Assembly: GCF_011761985.1 (NCBI RefSeq)
Contig: NZ_JAASQT010000003.1
Span: 62,001 to 126,000 of the forward strand
Reading direction: 5' to 3'
DNA length: 64,000 bases
From: Brevundimonas terrae
GTDB lineage: Bacteria; Pseudomonadota; Alphaproteobacteria; Caulobacterales; Caulobacteraceae
Below the pieces are notes generated by a model. It searched no databases, was not told where the DNA came from, and worked only from the letters and a program-made list of their open reading frames with translations. The position numbers and the translations under genes are program-made. Shown here piece after piece: positions 41,059 through 48,773 of this stretch (position 1 is the first letter of the stretch; every line of letters starts with the position of its first letter).

Positions 41059-41507
41059 CAGGTTCCGTATCTCCGCTTGGCCTCGGCTTCGAAACATTCG
41101 ATCAGCTTGCGCACCGCCAGATCAAAGTTCGAATGCAGCATCATGTCGAGCATCTTCGATTTGAACGCGAAGTCGATCATGAACTCAAGACGGGTACCGT
41201 TCTCGTCGGGGAAAAACTCCCAGCGGTTCTTCAGATGCTTGAACGGGCCACGCAAAAGACCGACCTCGACCTTGGGTGCATTGCTGTCATAGCGCACCCA
41301 GGTCGAGAATTTTTCGGTCAGGACAGCAAAACCCACACCGGCCTCGGCGTCCATAACGGTCACACCGTCCGCCTCTTCGCGGGTGTTCCAGACACGCATG
41401 GACGTGATCCACGGCACGAATTGCGGATAGTGCTTAATATCCGCAACAAGCGCCGCCATTTGATCCGGCGCATAGGGCAGTATGCGCGTCACACGATGAA
41501 CAGCCAT
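41058..41507 (-). CDS. COQ10/RatA-like START-domain protein
   Basis: 149-residue helix-grip protein. VTRILPYAPDQMAALVADI and KHYPQFVPWITSMRVW at the N-terminus and FMIDFAFKSKMLDMMLHSNF with a C-terminal amphipathic helix are the hallmarks of the COQ10/RatA group. Members bind ubiquinone or lipid and support respiration; E. coli RatA was also reported to affect ribosome association. It lies 7 bases after lipA. Confidence 0.88.
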   Translation of the reverse strand: MAVHRVTRILPYAPDQMAALVADIKHYPQFVPWITSMRVWNTREEADGVTVMDAEAGVGFAVLTEKFSTWVRYDSNAPKVEVGLLRGPFKHLKNRWEFFPDENGTRLEFMIDFAFKSKMLDMMLHSNFDLAVRKLIECFEAEAKRRYGT

Positions 41508-41514
41508 ATTCGCC

Positions 41515-42477
41515 TTAGCGACGCAGTTGTGCTTCGCGGGCGGCCTTCAGGCGGGCAAAGTCTTCACCCGCATGGTGCGACGAGCGCGTCAGCGGCGAGG
41601 ACGACACCATCAGGAAGCCCTTGGCGCGCGCGATAGCCTCATAAGCCTTGAACTCTTCCGGCGTGACAAAGCGGTCGATAGCAGCGTGCTTGCGCGTCGG
41701 TTGCAGGTACTGGCCGATGGTGATGAAATCGACACCCGCCGAGCGCATGTCGTCCATCACCTGCATCACTTCTTCCTTGGTCTCGCCAAGGCCGACCATG
41801 ATGCCCGACTTGGTGAACTGGTTCGGATCGCGTTCCTTGACCATCTGCAACAGACGCAAGGAGTGGAAGTAACGCGCACCCGGACGGATCTTGAGGTACA
41901 GGCGCGGAACGGTTTCAAGGTTGTGATTAAAGACGTCCGGCTTGGCGTCGATCATCACGGCCGCCGCGCCATCCTTGCGCAGGAAGTCGGGCGTCAGAAT
42001 TTCAATGGTCGTGTTCGGGGCCTGAAGGCGAATCTGGCGCACCACTTCGGCAAAGTGTGCAGCACCACCGTCGGCTACGTCATCGCGGTCTACGGACGTG
42101 ATAACGACGTGGTTCAGACCCATCTGCTGGACAGCCAGACCGACCTTGCCCGCTTCTTCGGGATCAAGCGGTTGCGGCAGGCCCGTCTTCACGTTGCAGA
42201 AGGCACAGGCACGCGTGCAGGTGTCACCCATAATCATCAGGGTGGCGTGCTTCTGGCTCCAGCACTCGCCGATGTTCGGGCAGGCTGCTTCCTCGCAAAC
42301 CGTGACCAGCCCTTTAGAGCGCACGATTTCCTTGGTGGCATTATACTGCCCCGAACCGGGTGCCTTAACGCGCAGCCAGTCAGGTTTCTTCAGCACCGCC
42401 GATTCCGGGCGGTTCTGTTTTTCAGGGTGCCGCAGTTGTGCCGGCGACGTCTTCAGGGTGTCGATCAGGGTGACCAT
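41515..42477 (-). CDS. lipA: Lipoyl synthase LipA
   Basis: 320-residue radical-SAM enzyme that inserts two sulfurs into octanoyl-lysine, maturing the lipoyl domains encoded in the pdh operon. The auxiliary cluster motif [12 protein letters not shown], the radical-SAM motif [10 protein letters not shown], and the C-terminal [13 protein letters not shown] serine ligand are all present. It heads a three-gene minus-strand unit. Upstream, 42478-42674 shows no gene. Confidence 0.97.
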   Translation of the reverse strand: MVTLIDTLKTSPAQLRHPEKQNRPESAVLKKPDWLRVKAPGSGQYNATKEIVRSKGLVTVCEEAACPNIGECWSQKHATLMIMGDTCTRACAFCNVKTGLPQPLDPEEAGKVGLAVQQMGLNHVVITSVDRDDVADGGAAHFAEVVRQIRLQAPNTTIEILTPDFLRKDGAAAVMIDAKPDVFNHNLETVPRLYLKIRPGARYFHSLRLLQMVKERDPNQFTKSGIMVGLGETKEEVMQVMDDMRSAGVDFITIGQYLQPTRKHAAIDRFVTPEEFKAYEAIARAKGFLMVSSSPLTRSSHHAGEDFARLKAAREAQLRR

Positions 42478-42674
42478 GAGGGGCTATTTCGGCTTTTACG
42501 CTGCAATAGGCAAGGCACTCCCCGCCTCACTATCGGTTTCTATTGCCGCCTGCCCCATATGGGAGAAGTTTAGCTTGAAGCTTTAAATTTAAAATTGTGC
42601 CTACAGGAAGCTGTTTGAAGATGGCCATTTTAAAAGTCATAACCATGACACATCGGTGCAATTCGATGCGTCAT

Positions 42675-43232
42675 TTAAGCCCTTGGCTTCCAGCATCCGT
42701 GAGTTTTCTCGTAAAAGGTCTGGACCCATGTTGCGATCGCTCCATCAGGAGAAGACATGGATAGTTCAGCCGGAGCCCCATTTTCTTGCTTGGATCCCCA
42801 GATAGTGATCGAACTGTTTCCATGAGCAATAACTGGATAGGGCCAATCCTGAAGAGGAAGGGTGCCCGGAACGATTACCTCTGGAGTGGGTATTGATCGC
42901 AGTTCTTGAAGGCTGGCTGCAAAACTGCATTCACGAGAATCGGCCTCTTCCAATCCGGTCGATGTTTGGCGAGTTGCTACATAATAGCCGAGGTTGCTGG
43001 CAGGCCCATCGTGATTAAATTCATATCTGACTGCGACATCGTAGCCCCAGCTAGTTGAATTGATAACGAGAAACGGGCGTTTGCCAGTTGGAGGAAACAA
43101 GACCCATCGAGCAGGTGACTTGTCGTCGGTAGGCCATTGTTGTGTGGAGTTTTGAGGGGCTGGGTTTGGCTCGTTAGCTATGAAATCTGTCGCGTTATGG
43201 ATTGCTGCAGCCGCGAGTAATTCTATAAGCAT
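42675..43232 (-). CDS. Unrecognised 185-residue protein in AT-rich region
   Basis: A good ribosome site, AGGAGG (43240-43245), lies 7 bases before the ATG at 43232, which makes this a credible gene. The product starts with a short hydrophobic stretch (MLIELLAAAAIHNA) that could be a weak signal peptide. An Asn/Pro-rich segment follows and then a beta-rich body with isolated Cys (SRECSF, HGCWKPRA). Base composition is lower in GC than the flanking core genes. I recognise no family and assign no function. Confidence 0.6.
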   Translation of the reverse strand: MLIELLAAAAIHNATDFIANEPNPAPQNSTQQWPTDDKSPARWVLFPPTGKRPFLVINSTSWGYDVAVRYEFNHDGPASNLGYYVATRQTSTGLEEADSRECSFAASLQELRSIPTPEVIVPGTLPLQDWPYPVIAHGNSSITIWGSKQENGAPAELSMSSPDGAIATWVQTFYEKTHGCWKPRA

Positions 43233-43245
43233 ATAGCATCCTCCT

Positions 43246-43480
43246 GTGTATGATTTGAAAAATGCTGTTAAAAATTTCCCCTCGTCAAGGCAGTTTTGAT
43301 TTAGTCAAACGATTAAAATCCTTTAGTAAATACCCACCTTAATGCACATGATTTCATGTTTTCATTTGAAAAATATATACACATATAGATTAATTATTGT
43401 AATTTTTGATTATTGCTAAATGTGTACGACGATAGATTAGTCATTTTTACTTATCAATATGATTTATATATTCACTTAAA
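43246..43480. other. AT-rich non-coding stretch
   Basis: Markedly AT-rich DNA (for example 43368-43470, with ATATATACACATATAG) between the unrecognised gene and the acyl synthetase region. No convincing ORF, tRNA or transposon end is visible. It looks like transferred DNA or the remains of an insertion, and may hold promoters for both sides. Confidence 0.5.
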
Positions 43481-43483
43481 TGG

Positions 43484-43711
43484 ATGGCGAATGCCAATAA
43501 TAATGAAACCACGTGTGTTGCGGATACTGTAGTGAATGGCAAGGTAATCACCTTTGAGTACATTGTGACGTCGTGCATAAATTCAAATGGTCAGCCTTTT
43601 AGTCGAAAATCGTTGCAATCCTCACGGAAGGTTTCAGAGTCTTTCCAAAATGGACCCACATCTTTAATGAGGTCCGCCCGAACGGATAAAGGGGGCCACC
43701 GGCCCGCCTAA
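43484..43711 (+). CDS. Doubtful 75-residue ORF
   Basis: Open frame from an ATG at 43484 with no ribosome site. Its second half (RKSLQSSRKVSESFQNGPTS) has no protein-like pattern I recognise. The first half (NNNETTCVADTVVNGKVITF) could be a fragment of a real protein. Its stop overlaps the ribosome site of the next gene. It is listed because nothing else explains the stretch. Confidence 0.2.
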   Translation: MANANNNETTCVADTVVNGKVITFEYIVTSCINSNGQPFSRKSLQSSRKVSESFQNGPTSLMRSARTDKGGHRPA

Positions 43712-43722
43712 GGAGGATCGCC

Positions 43723-45270
43723 TTGCGGCAATCGCTGGATTCCAAGCTGTACACGACCACGCTTATCGACGCCCTGATCGACGCGCGGGCCAAATATGGC
43801 GACAAGGAAATTCTCGAAGATCAGGATCGCAACCCGCTGACCTATACGGGTCTGATCCGTGCGGCCTTTGTGCTGGGCCGCAAGATTGCCAACATGACCC
43901 AGAAGGGCGAGCGCGTAGCGATACTGCTGCCGTCGTCTATGGGGGTGGTCGTCACCTTCTTTGGCCTGCATGCGCATGGCCGTGTGCCGGTGATGCTGAA
44001 CTTCACCGCCGGTGAAGCCAACCTGAAAGCCGCCATCAAGGCTTCGGGCGTCAAAAAAATCCTGACCGCCAAACGCTTCGTCGATCAGGCCGCTCTGGGC
44101 GATCTGGTCGAGGCGCTGGGCACCGTGGCCGAGATTGTCTGGCTGGACGATGTCCGCAAGACCATCGGCCTGAAAGACAAGCTTTACGGCCTTGCTGCCG
44201 GTGCCGCGCCCAAGCGTTTTGCCGTCAAAACCAGCCCTAATGATCCGGGTGTCATCCTGTTCACCTCGGGCAGCTTCGGCTCGCCCAAGGGTGTATTGCT
44301 GACCCAGCAGAACCTTGTGGCCAATGCCCGTCAGGTTGCCGATCATATCGCGCTGGACCCGTCATGGGTGCTGTTCAACCCGTTGCCGACCTTCCACTGC
44401 TTTGGTCTGACCGCAGGGGCCATCCTGCCTCTGCTCGAAGGCTTGAAGGGCTTCCAGTATCCGTCGCCGCTGCACGCCAAACAGATCACCGACCTGTTGC
44501 CTCAGGTTAAGGCCAACCTGCTGTTTGCGACCGATACCTTCCTGAACCAGTATGCCCGCGTGGCCGAACCCGACGACTTTGCCACCATCAAATTCGCGGT
44601 TGCCGGTGCCGAGCGTGTACGCGACGAAACCCGCGCCCTGTTCGAATCCAAATTCGGCGGCATCGAACTGCTGGAAGGCTATGGCGCGACCGAGGCCGCC
44701 CCTGTCGTGGCCGTCAACAAGCCGGGCAAGAACCGCCCGGGTACCGTTGGCCAGATCCTGCCGGGTCTGGATCACCGCCTTGAGCCGGTCGAAGGCGTCG
44801 ATGCCGGTGGCCGCCTGTTCATCAAGGGCCCGAACGTCATGGCCGGTTATCTGACCTCTGGCGATCCCTTGAAATGGGAAGCCATTGAAGACGGCTGGCT
44901 GGACACCGGCGACATTGTCGATGTGGATGCCGAGGGCTTCATCACCATTCGCGGACGCGCCAAACGCTTTGCCAAGATCGGCGGCGAGATGGTGTCCCTG
45001 ACGGCCGTTGAGGGCATTGCCGGTGCCGTATGGCCCGATAACCGCCACGCCGTCGTCGCCATTCCCGACAGCCGCAAGGGCGAGAAGCTGGTGCTGATCA
45101 CAGACCGCGAGGGTGCAGAGTCTTCGGAACTCAGCGCATGGGCGCGTGAAAATGGCGCACCGGAACTGGCCGTCCCCAAAAAGATCATCAAGGTTGCTGA
45201 AATCCTTGTTCTGGGTACCGGCAAGACCGATTATGTTTCCCTTCAGAAAATGGTCGAAGACGCTAAATAA
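43723..45270 (+). CDS. AMP-binding acyl-ACP/acyl-CoA synthetase (Aas C-terminal-like)
   Basis: 515-residue adenylate-forming enzyme. P-loop-like motif GVILFTSGSFGSPKGV (T/S-S-G-S-x-G-x-P-K-G), LEGYGATEAAPVVAVN, GWLDTGDIVDVDAEGFI and the C-terminal hinge with IRGRAKRFAKIGGEM are visible. The GYGATE and EMVSL strings match the acyl-[ACP] synthetase half of Aas, without its acyltransferase half. It starts at TTG 43723, chosen because a perfect AGGAGG (43711-43716) lies 6 bases upstream and no ATG fits. It probably activates fatty acids for phospholipid repair. Confidence 0.85.
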   Translation: MRQSLDSKLYTTTLIDALIDARAKYGDKEILEDQDRNPLTYTGLIRAAFVLGRKIANMTQKGERVAILLPSSMGVVVTFFGLHAHGRVPVMLNFTAGEANLKAAIKASGVKKILTAKRFVDQAALGDLVEALGTVAEIVWLDDVRKTIGLKDKLYGLAAGAAPKRFAVKTSPNDPGVILFTSGSFGSPKGVLLTQQNLVANARQVADHIALDPSWVLFNPLPTFHCFGLTAGAILPLLEGLKGFQYPSPLHAKQITDLLPQVKANLLFATDTFLNQYARVAEPDDFATIKFAVAGAERVRDETRALFESKFGGIELLEGYGATEAAPVVAVNKPGKNRPGTVGQILPGLDHRLEPVEGVDAGGRLFIKGPNVMAGYLTSGDPLKWEAIEDGWLDTGDIVDVDAEGFITIRGRAKRFAKIGGEMVSLTAVEGIAGAVWPDNRHAVVAIPDSRKGEKLVLITDREGAESSELSAWARENGAPELAVPKKIIKVAEILVLGTGKTDYVSLQKMVEDAK

Positions 45271-45294
45271 GCGTCTGATCCGGGGAGCATCTGA

Positions 45295-45678
45295 ATGTCG
45301 TTGCGCACATTTGACTGGCATGGGCTGACACTGGCGGCCCTGCGTATCGCCTCGGGCCTGCTGCTGGTTCAGCACGGCACGGCCAAGCTGTTCGGTTTTC
45401 CGGGCGGCGATCGCGCCAATATCGACCTGAACACACTGGTCGGGTGGTCAGGCCCTATCGAGTTTGCAGGCGGGTTGCTGATCATTCTGGGCCTGTTTAC
45501 GCGCCCCGTCGCGTTTGTGCTGTCTGGTTTTATGGCTGCGGCCTATTTCATCGGCCACGCCTCCAGAGGCCTATTCCCGCTGTTGAACGGCGGTGAACTG
45601 GCGGCCCTTTACTGCTTTGTCTTCCTGTTTATCGCCGCCGCCGGTCCGGGCATGTTCGCCGTGGACCGCCGCCGCTAA
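45295..45678 (+). CDS. DoxX-family membrane protein
   Basis: 127 residues with four predicted membrane helices: LAALRIASGLLLVQHGTAKL, GPIEFAGGLLIILGLFTRPV, FVLSGFMAAAYFIGHA and LYCFVFLFIAAAGPGMF. The RIASGLLLVQHGTAKLFGF start is typical of DoxX. Such proteins are linked to oxidative or thiol stress, with function still unclear. It lies 24 bases after the synthetase and shares its transcript up to the hairpin at 45685. Confidence 0.88.
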   Translation: MSLRTFDWHGLTLAALRIASGLLLVQHGTAKLFGFPGGDRANIDLNTLVGWSGPIEFAGGLLIILGLFTRPVAFVLSGFMAAAYFIGHASRGLFPLLNGGELAALYCFVFLFIAAAGPGMFAVDRRR

Positions 45679-45684
45679 AACGAG

Positions 45685-45716
45685 AAATGGCGCAGATCAT
45701 ACGATCTGCGCCATTT
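45685..45716. terminator. Bidirectional terminator after doxX
   Basis: AAATGGCGCAGATC and GATCTGCGCCATTT form a perfect 14-base-pair stem with loop ATAC, flanked by T-rich DNA on the right. It separates the convergent doxX and dioxygenase genes. Confidence 0.85.
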
Positions 45717-45735
45717 TCTTTAGCCGCTTAGGATC

Positions 45736-45775
45736 AGCCGATCCGCACTGCTTTCTTGCCTAGCCGATCCGCACT
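45736..45775. repeat. Short direct repeat at the dioxygenase 3' end
   Basis: AGCCGATCCGCACT occurs at 45736-45749 and again at 45762-45775, with a 26-base period. The right copy codes for the last residues of the dioxygenase (VRIG and stop). The left copy repeats them just beyond the stop, which points to a small tandem duplication. Confidence 0.8.
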
Positions 45776-46515
45776 CCGGTCATCGAAATAGAACCACCCA
45801 CAACCTCGTCATTGAAGAAGGCGACAGATTCGCCCTCCTCCTGCTGGGCCGCGACATACAGCAACGGCAGGTAATGTTCGTCGGTCGGCACCGACAGTTG
45901 CGCATTCTCGGCCAGATGCACCCAGTCGATCAGGGCGTCGTGGTCGCCGCGCACAAAGGCCGCTTTTACCGCCTCGTTAAAGTCGGTCGCCCAGTCATAG
46001 GGCTCGCCGCCATCGCGCTTCCACGTCCGCAGATTGTGCACAAAGTCACCCGAGCCCGCGATCAGATAGCCTTCGTCCCGCAGAGGCCGCAGCGCCTTGG
46101 CCAGTTCGTAATGGCCGCGCGTGTCCAGATCGCGGTTCAGCGACAACTGCACCACCGGCACATCGGCATCGGGCCACACATGGGCCAGCACCGACCATGT
46201 GCCGTGGTCCAGTCCCCACTGGTCTGTTTGCACGGCTCCGGTCAGTTCCGACACGCGAGCCGCCAGTTCAGGCGAACCGGGTGCCGGATACTGCATGGCA
46301 TGCAGCGCAGGCGGAAAACCACCAAAGTCATGGATGGTTTCCGGCTGCGCCATCGCGGTCACGCCCAGCCCGCGTGTCTCCCAGTGGGCGGACACCATAA
46401 CCACCCCCTTGGGTTTACCGAGTTGCGCGCCCAAGGCCTTCCAGCCGTCGGCGAACTCTCCCCCCAGAGCGTTCATGGGCGATCCATGCCCAAAGAAGAT
46501 TGCAGGCTGTTTCAT
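45760..46515 (-). CDS. LigB-type extradiol dioxygenase (4,5-DOPA dioxygenase family)
   Basis: 251-residue Fe(II)-dependent ring-cleaving enzyme. Metal-site motifs HGSPMNALGG, VMVSAHWETRG and the catalytic LDHGTWSVLAHVWPDADVP mark the LigB superfamily branch that includes YgiD. The true substrate is unknown. The ATG at 46515 (MKQPAIFFGHGSP) is chosen; the frame is open to 46578 but overlaps wrbA. It follows wrbA by 4 bases on the same strand. Confidence 0.9.
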   Translation of the reverse strand: MKQPAIFFGHGSPMNALGGEFADGWKALGAQLGKPKGVVMVSAHWETRGLGVTAMAQPETIHDFGGFPPALHAMQYPAPGSPELAARVSELTGAVQTDQWGLDHGTWSVLAHVWPDADVPVVQLSLNRDLDTRGHYELAKALRPLRDEGYLIAGSGDFVHNLRTWKRDGGEPYDWATDFNEAVKAAFVRGDHDALIDWVHLAENAQLSVPTDEHYLPLLYVAAQQEEGESVAFFNDEVVGGSISMTGVRIG

Positions 46516-46519
46516 AACC

Positions 46520-47122
46520 TTAACCGTGAAGTTTCTTGGCGATTTGCGCGATATGCTGACCTTGGAAGCGTGCGCCATCCAGCTCGATCTGGCTAGGCAT
46601 ACGCGAACCGTCGCCCTTGGTCAGGGTGGTCGCACCATAGGGCGAGCCGCCAACGATCTCGTCCATGTTCATCTGGCCTGCGAACGAATACGGCAGACCG
46701 ACAATCATCATGCCGTGGTGCAGGAAGAAGTTGTGCAGGCCGCTAAAGGTGGTTTCCTGACCGCCGTGCTGGGTCGCCGAGGCGGTGAAGGCACCCCCGA
46801 CCTTGCCGATCAGCTTGCCTTGCGCCCACTGGCCACCGGTCTGGTCGAGGAAGGCGCGCATTTGCGATGCGGCCGAGCCAAAACGGGTGCCTGCGCCGAT
46901 GATGATGGCGTCATAGTTTTCCAGATCGGCCACAGTGGCGATCGGGGCTTCCTGATCCATCTTGTAATGGGCGTTGCGGGCCACCTCTTCCGGCACGGTT
47001 TCCGGTACGCGCTTCACATCGACAACAGCGCCTTCAACCTGACCGGCACCTTCGGCAACAGCATAGGCCATCTGTTCGATATGGCCGTAGGTCGAATGAT
47101 AAAGCACGAGAATCTTGGGCAC
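46520..47122 (-). CDS. wrbA: NAD(P)H:quinone oxidoreductase WrbA
   Basis: 200-residue flavodoxin-like FMN enzyme that reduces quinones by two electrons, avoiding semiquinones. It begins [20 protein letters not shown], then shows [20 protein letters not shown] and [11 protein letters not shown]. The GTG at 47122 is preferred because GGAG lies 6 bases upstream and the family is about 199 residues; the frame runs on to 47176. It sits in a pair with the extradiol dioxygenase, suggesting joint handling of aromatic or quinone compounds. Confidence 0.93.
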   Translation of the reverse strand: MPKILVLYHSTYGHIEQMAYAVAEGAGQVEGAVVDVKRVPETVPEEVARNAHYKMDQEAPIATVADLENYDAIIIGAGTRFGSAASQMRAFLDQTGGQWAQGKLIGKVGGAFTASATQHGGQETTFSGLHNFFLHHGMMIVGLPYSFAGQMNMDEIVGGSPYGATTLTKGDGSRMPSQIELDGARFQGQHIAQIAKKLHG

Positions 47123-47206
47123 TGGGAACTCCGGAAAATAGAACATTGCGCCATTCAGTAACAGCACATGTTCCATTTAATGGCTTCGCCCTAGCGTGCA
47201 AGTCAC

Positions 47207-47698
47207 TCAGGCAATTATTTTATCATCCGGCTCCCGACCGATCGGGCAAACACGATCATAAAACAGCCTATCCGCCGGCACCTTCATCCCGCGCGACAGG
47301 CGAAAGCGGTGCTCGACCACCATGGCCTGTTGCTCGATATTCAGCCCGTCCCAGTGGCACATATCGCTGACGGGATAGGTATAGGACGCCGTGCTGTCCC
47401 CGGCCCTGATCTTGGCGAACAGCAGGTTCACACCCTGCTGGGCCTGCCAGACATGCACCATCTCGTGCACAAAGATCGCCTGTATCGCCAAGGGGGCCAG
47501 CGCCATATCCGCGTGGTAATAACGGTCCGGCCACGATATCCATTCGCGCCCGAACCACCGTCCCGGCACAAAGGCCCGCACCAGCGGCCACGGCGAACGA
47601 AACACCCGCACCCGATCCAGACCTATGGCCGTACCGAACACCTCGCGGGCCAGTTCGCGCTCATTAAACGTCAGAGTTCGGATACGGAGTGATTTCAA
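47207..47698 (-). CDS. HExxH-containing putative metallopeptidase-like protein ('Vgr-related')
   Basis: 163 residues. The motif FVHEMVHVWQAQQG supplies a zincin-type HExxH with a Trp-Gln tail, and a later Glu (IEQQAMVVEHRFR) could be the third ligand. Similar proteins are annotated in relatives as Vgr-related, as I recall. No signal peptide is seen. A TTG at 47698 overlaps the stop of the upstream gene (TTGA), and GGAGG lies 9 bases before it, so this start is preferred over ATG 47740. Function is unknown; coupling to a cell-wall peptidase gene suggests an envelope role. Confidence 0.7.
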   Translation of the reverse strand: MKSLRIRTLTFNERELAREVFGTAIGLDRVRVFRSPWPLVRAFVPGRWFGREWISWPDRYYHADMALAPLAIQAIFVHEMVHVWQAQQGVNLLFAKIRAGDSTASYTYPVSDMCHWDGLNIEQQAMVVEHRFRLSRGMKVPADRLFYDRVCPIGREPDDKIIA

Positions 47699-48645
47699 AG
47701 GGCGGAACCTCCGGGCGGGCCTCCCCACTCCCAGTGCCACGGCTCGAAGGCATAGGGCACAAAGCCGAACCGTTCGGCATTCTTGACCAGCCAGCGATAG
47801 GTCTGGGTCTGGGTCATATAGCGACGGTTATGGGAATGGGTTGAATCCACACCATAGCCCAGCAAATGCCCGACATAGATATCCAGCGCCGTCCCCGTCC
47901 GATGCGCCGAACAGGCCGCGCGGCGCACCCCGTCGCAATTGCCATCACGCGCACAACGGGCGGCATCGGCTTCTGGATCGCGGAAGGACGAGAAGATCTG
48001 CAACAGTTCCGGCTGGGTTGCCATTTCGGGCACCTCGCGGCGGGCAGCGGCCACCATCTCGCGATAGGCCTCCAGCACATCGCGACGGGCCATGCGCGTC
48101 ATCCGTTCGGCATGTTCTTCACCCGCCACCAGATAGGACAGGTCCGCTATCGGCGGCGGTGACGGGCATTCCCCGCGAATACGCGCCAGAATAAAGGGTC
48201 TGCGCTCCTGCCACAGACCACGGAACACCGCAAAGGTCGCGGCATCAAACTGGCCGTTGGCCATCAGCCCATAGCGGGTTTGGAACAGGGACAGCTTTTC
48301 CGCAAAGGCCGCAGAGGTCGGGTCGCATCCCGTCCCCAGCTCTTTTTGAATCAGGGGTACATAGGTTTCCCAACCCATTTCGCTCGGCCCGAACGGGCTC
48401 CACTGCAAGGCATACAGATTGATACTGTTGGCCGAGGCCGCCTGGTCATACAGGCCGGTATCACGGTCACATATTTCTGCATCTACCAGAGCCGGTTCCG
48501 CCGCTCCGGCTGCACCAACGGGCAAAGCCCCCACCAGAGCCATGGCGGGAGCTGCCAACAGGCTCACCGACAAGGCCGCAGCCAGACCCGCAATCGAGCC
48601 TGCCCGCCGATGAAGCGCAGACTGCATTTTGAATCGCAAAGACAT
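47695..48645 (-). CDS. VanY-like peptidase M15 (D-alanyl-D-alanine carboxypeptidase family)
   Basis: 316 residues, exported: AGSIAGLAAALSVSLLAAPA is a signal peptide. The C-terminal domain carries the M15 zinc motifs: SAHRTGTALDIYVG (H-x6-D pattern) and FEPWHWEWGG (catalytic Glu and third His). A middle segment (FQTRYGLMANGQFDAATFAVFR) looks like a peptidoglycan-binding repeat. It should cleave peptidoglycan peptides in the periplasm. Starts at 48645 or 48627 fit the signal peptide; 48681 is also open. Translationally coupled to the HExxH protein downstream. Confidence 0.82.
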   Translation of the reverse strand: MSLRFKMQSALHRRAGSIAGLAAALSVSLLAAPAMALVGALPVGAAGAAEPALVDAEICDRDTGLYDQAASANSINLYALQWSPFGPSEMGWETYVPLIQKELGTGCDPTSAAFAEKLSLFQTRYGLMANGQFDAATFAVFRGLWQERRPFILARIRGECPSPPPIADLSYLVAGEEHAERMTRMARRDVLEAYREMVAAARREVPEMATQPELLQIFSSFRDPEADAARCARDGNCDGVRRAACSAHRTGTALDIYVGHLLGYGVDSTHSHNRRYMTQTQTYRWLVKNAERFGFVPYAFEPWHWEWGGPPGGSAL

Positions 48646-48663
48646 GCGCCCAAGGAGGCCCGA

Positions 48664-48750
48664 TTGCGCCGCCCTTCGCAACCCCGTTCATCGAGCTTCA
48701 ATCTGTCCTCGCGCTGGATGGCAGATCAGACCATCATGCAGTCTCTGTGA
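48664..48750 (+). CDS. Possible 28-residue leader peptide before the MFS gene
   Basis: AAGGAGG (48652-48658) lies 5 bases before a TTG that opens a 28-codon frame (RRPSQPRSSSFNLSSRWMAD at the start) ending 23 bases before the transporter ATG. The transporter itself has no clear ribosome site. It could be a leader or coupling peptide, but the frame is antisense to the signal-peptide region of the peptidase gene and may be chance. Confidence 0.2.
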   Translation: MRRPSQPRSSSFNLSSRWMADQTIMQSL

Positions 48751-48773
48751 ATCGCTGATGCGGATACCTGCAT

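Noticed and set aside
43246-43480. Possible replication origin or transposon end in the AT-rich stretch
   Set aside because: No DnaA-box cluster, no inverted terminal repeats and no target-site duplication could be seen.
43599-43805. 68-residue minus-strand frame at the acyl synthetase start
   Set aside because: Overlaps the ribosome site and start of a clear gene and has no support of its own.
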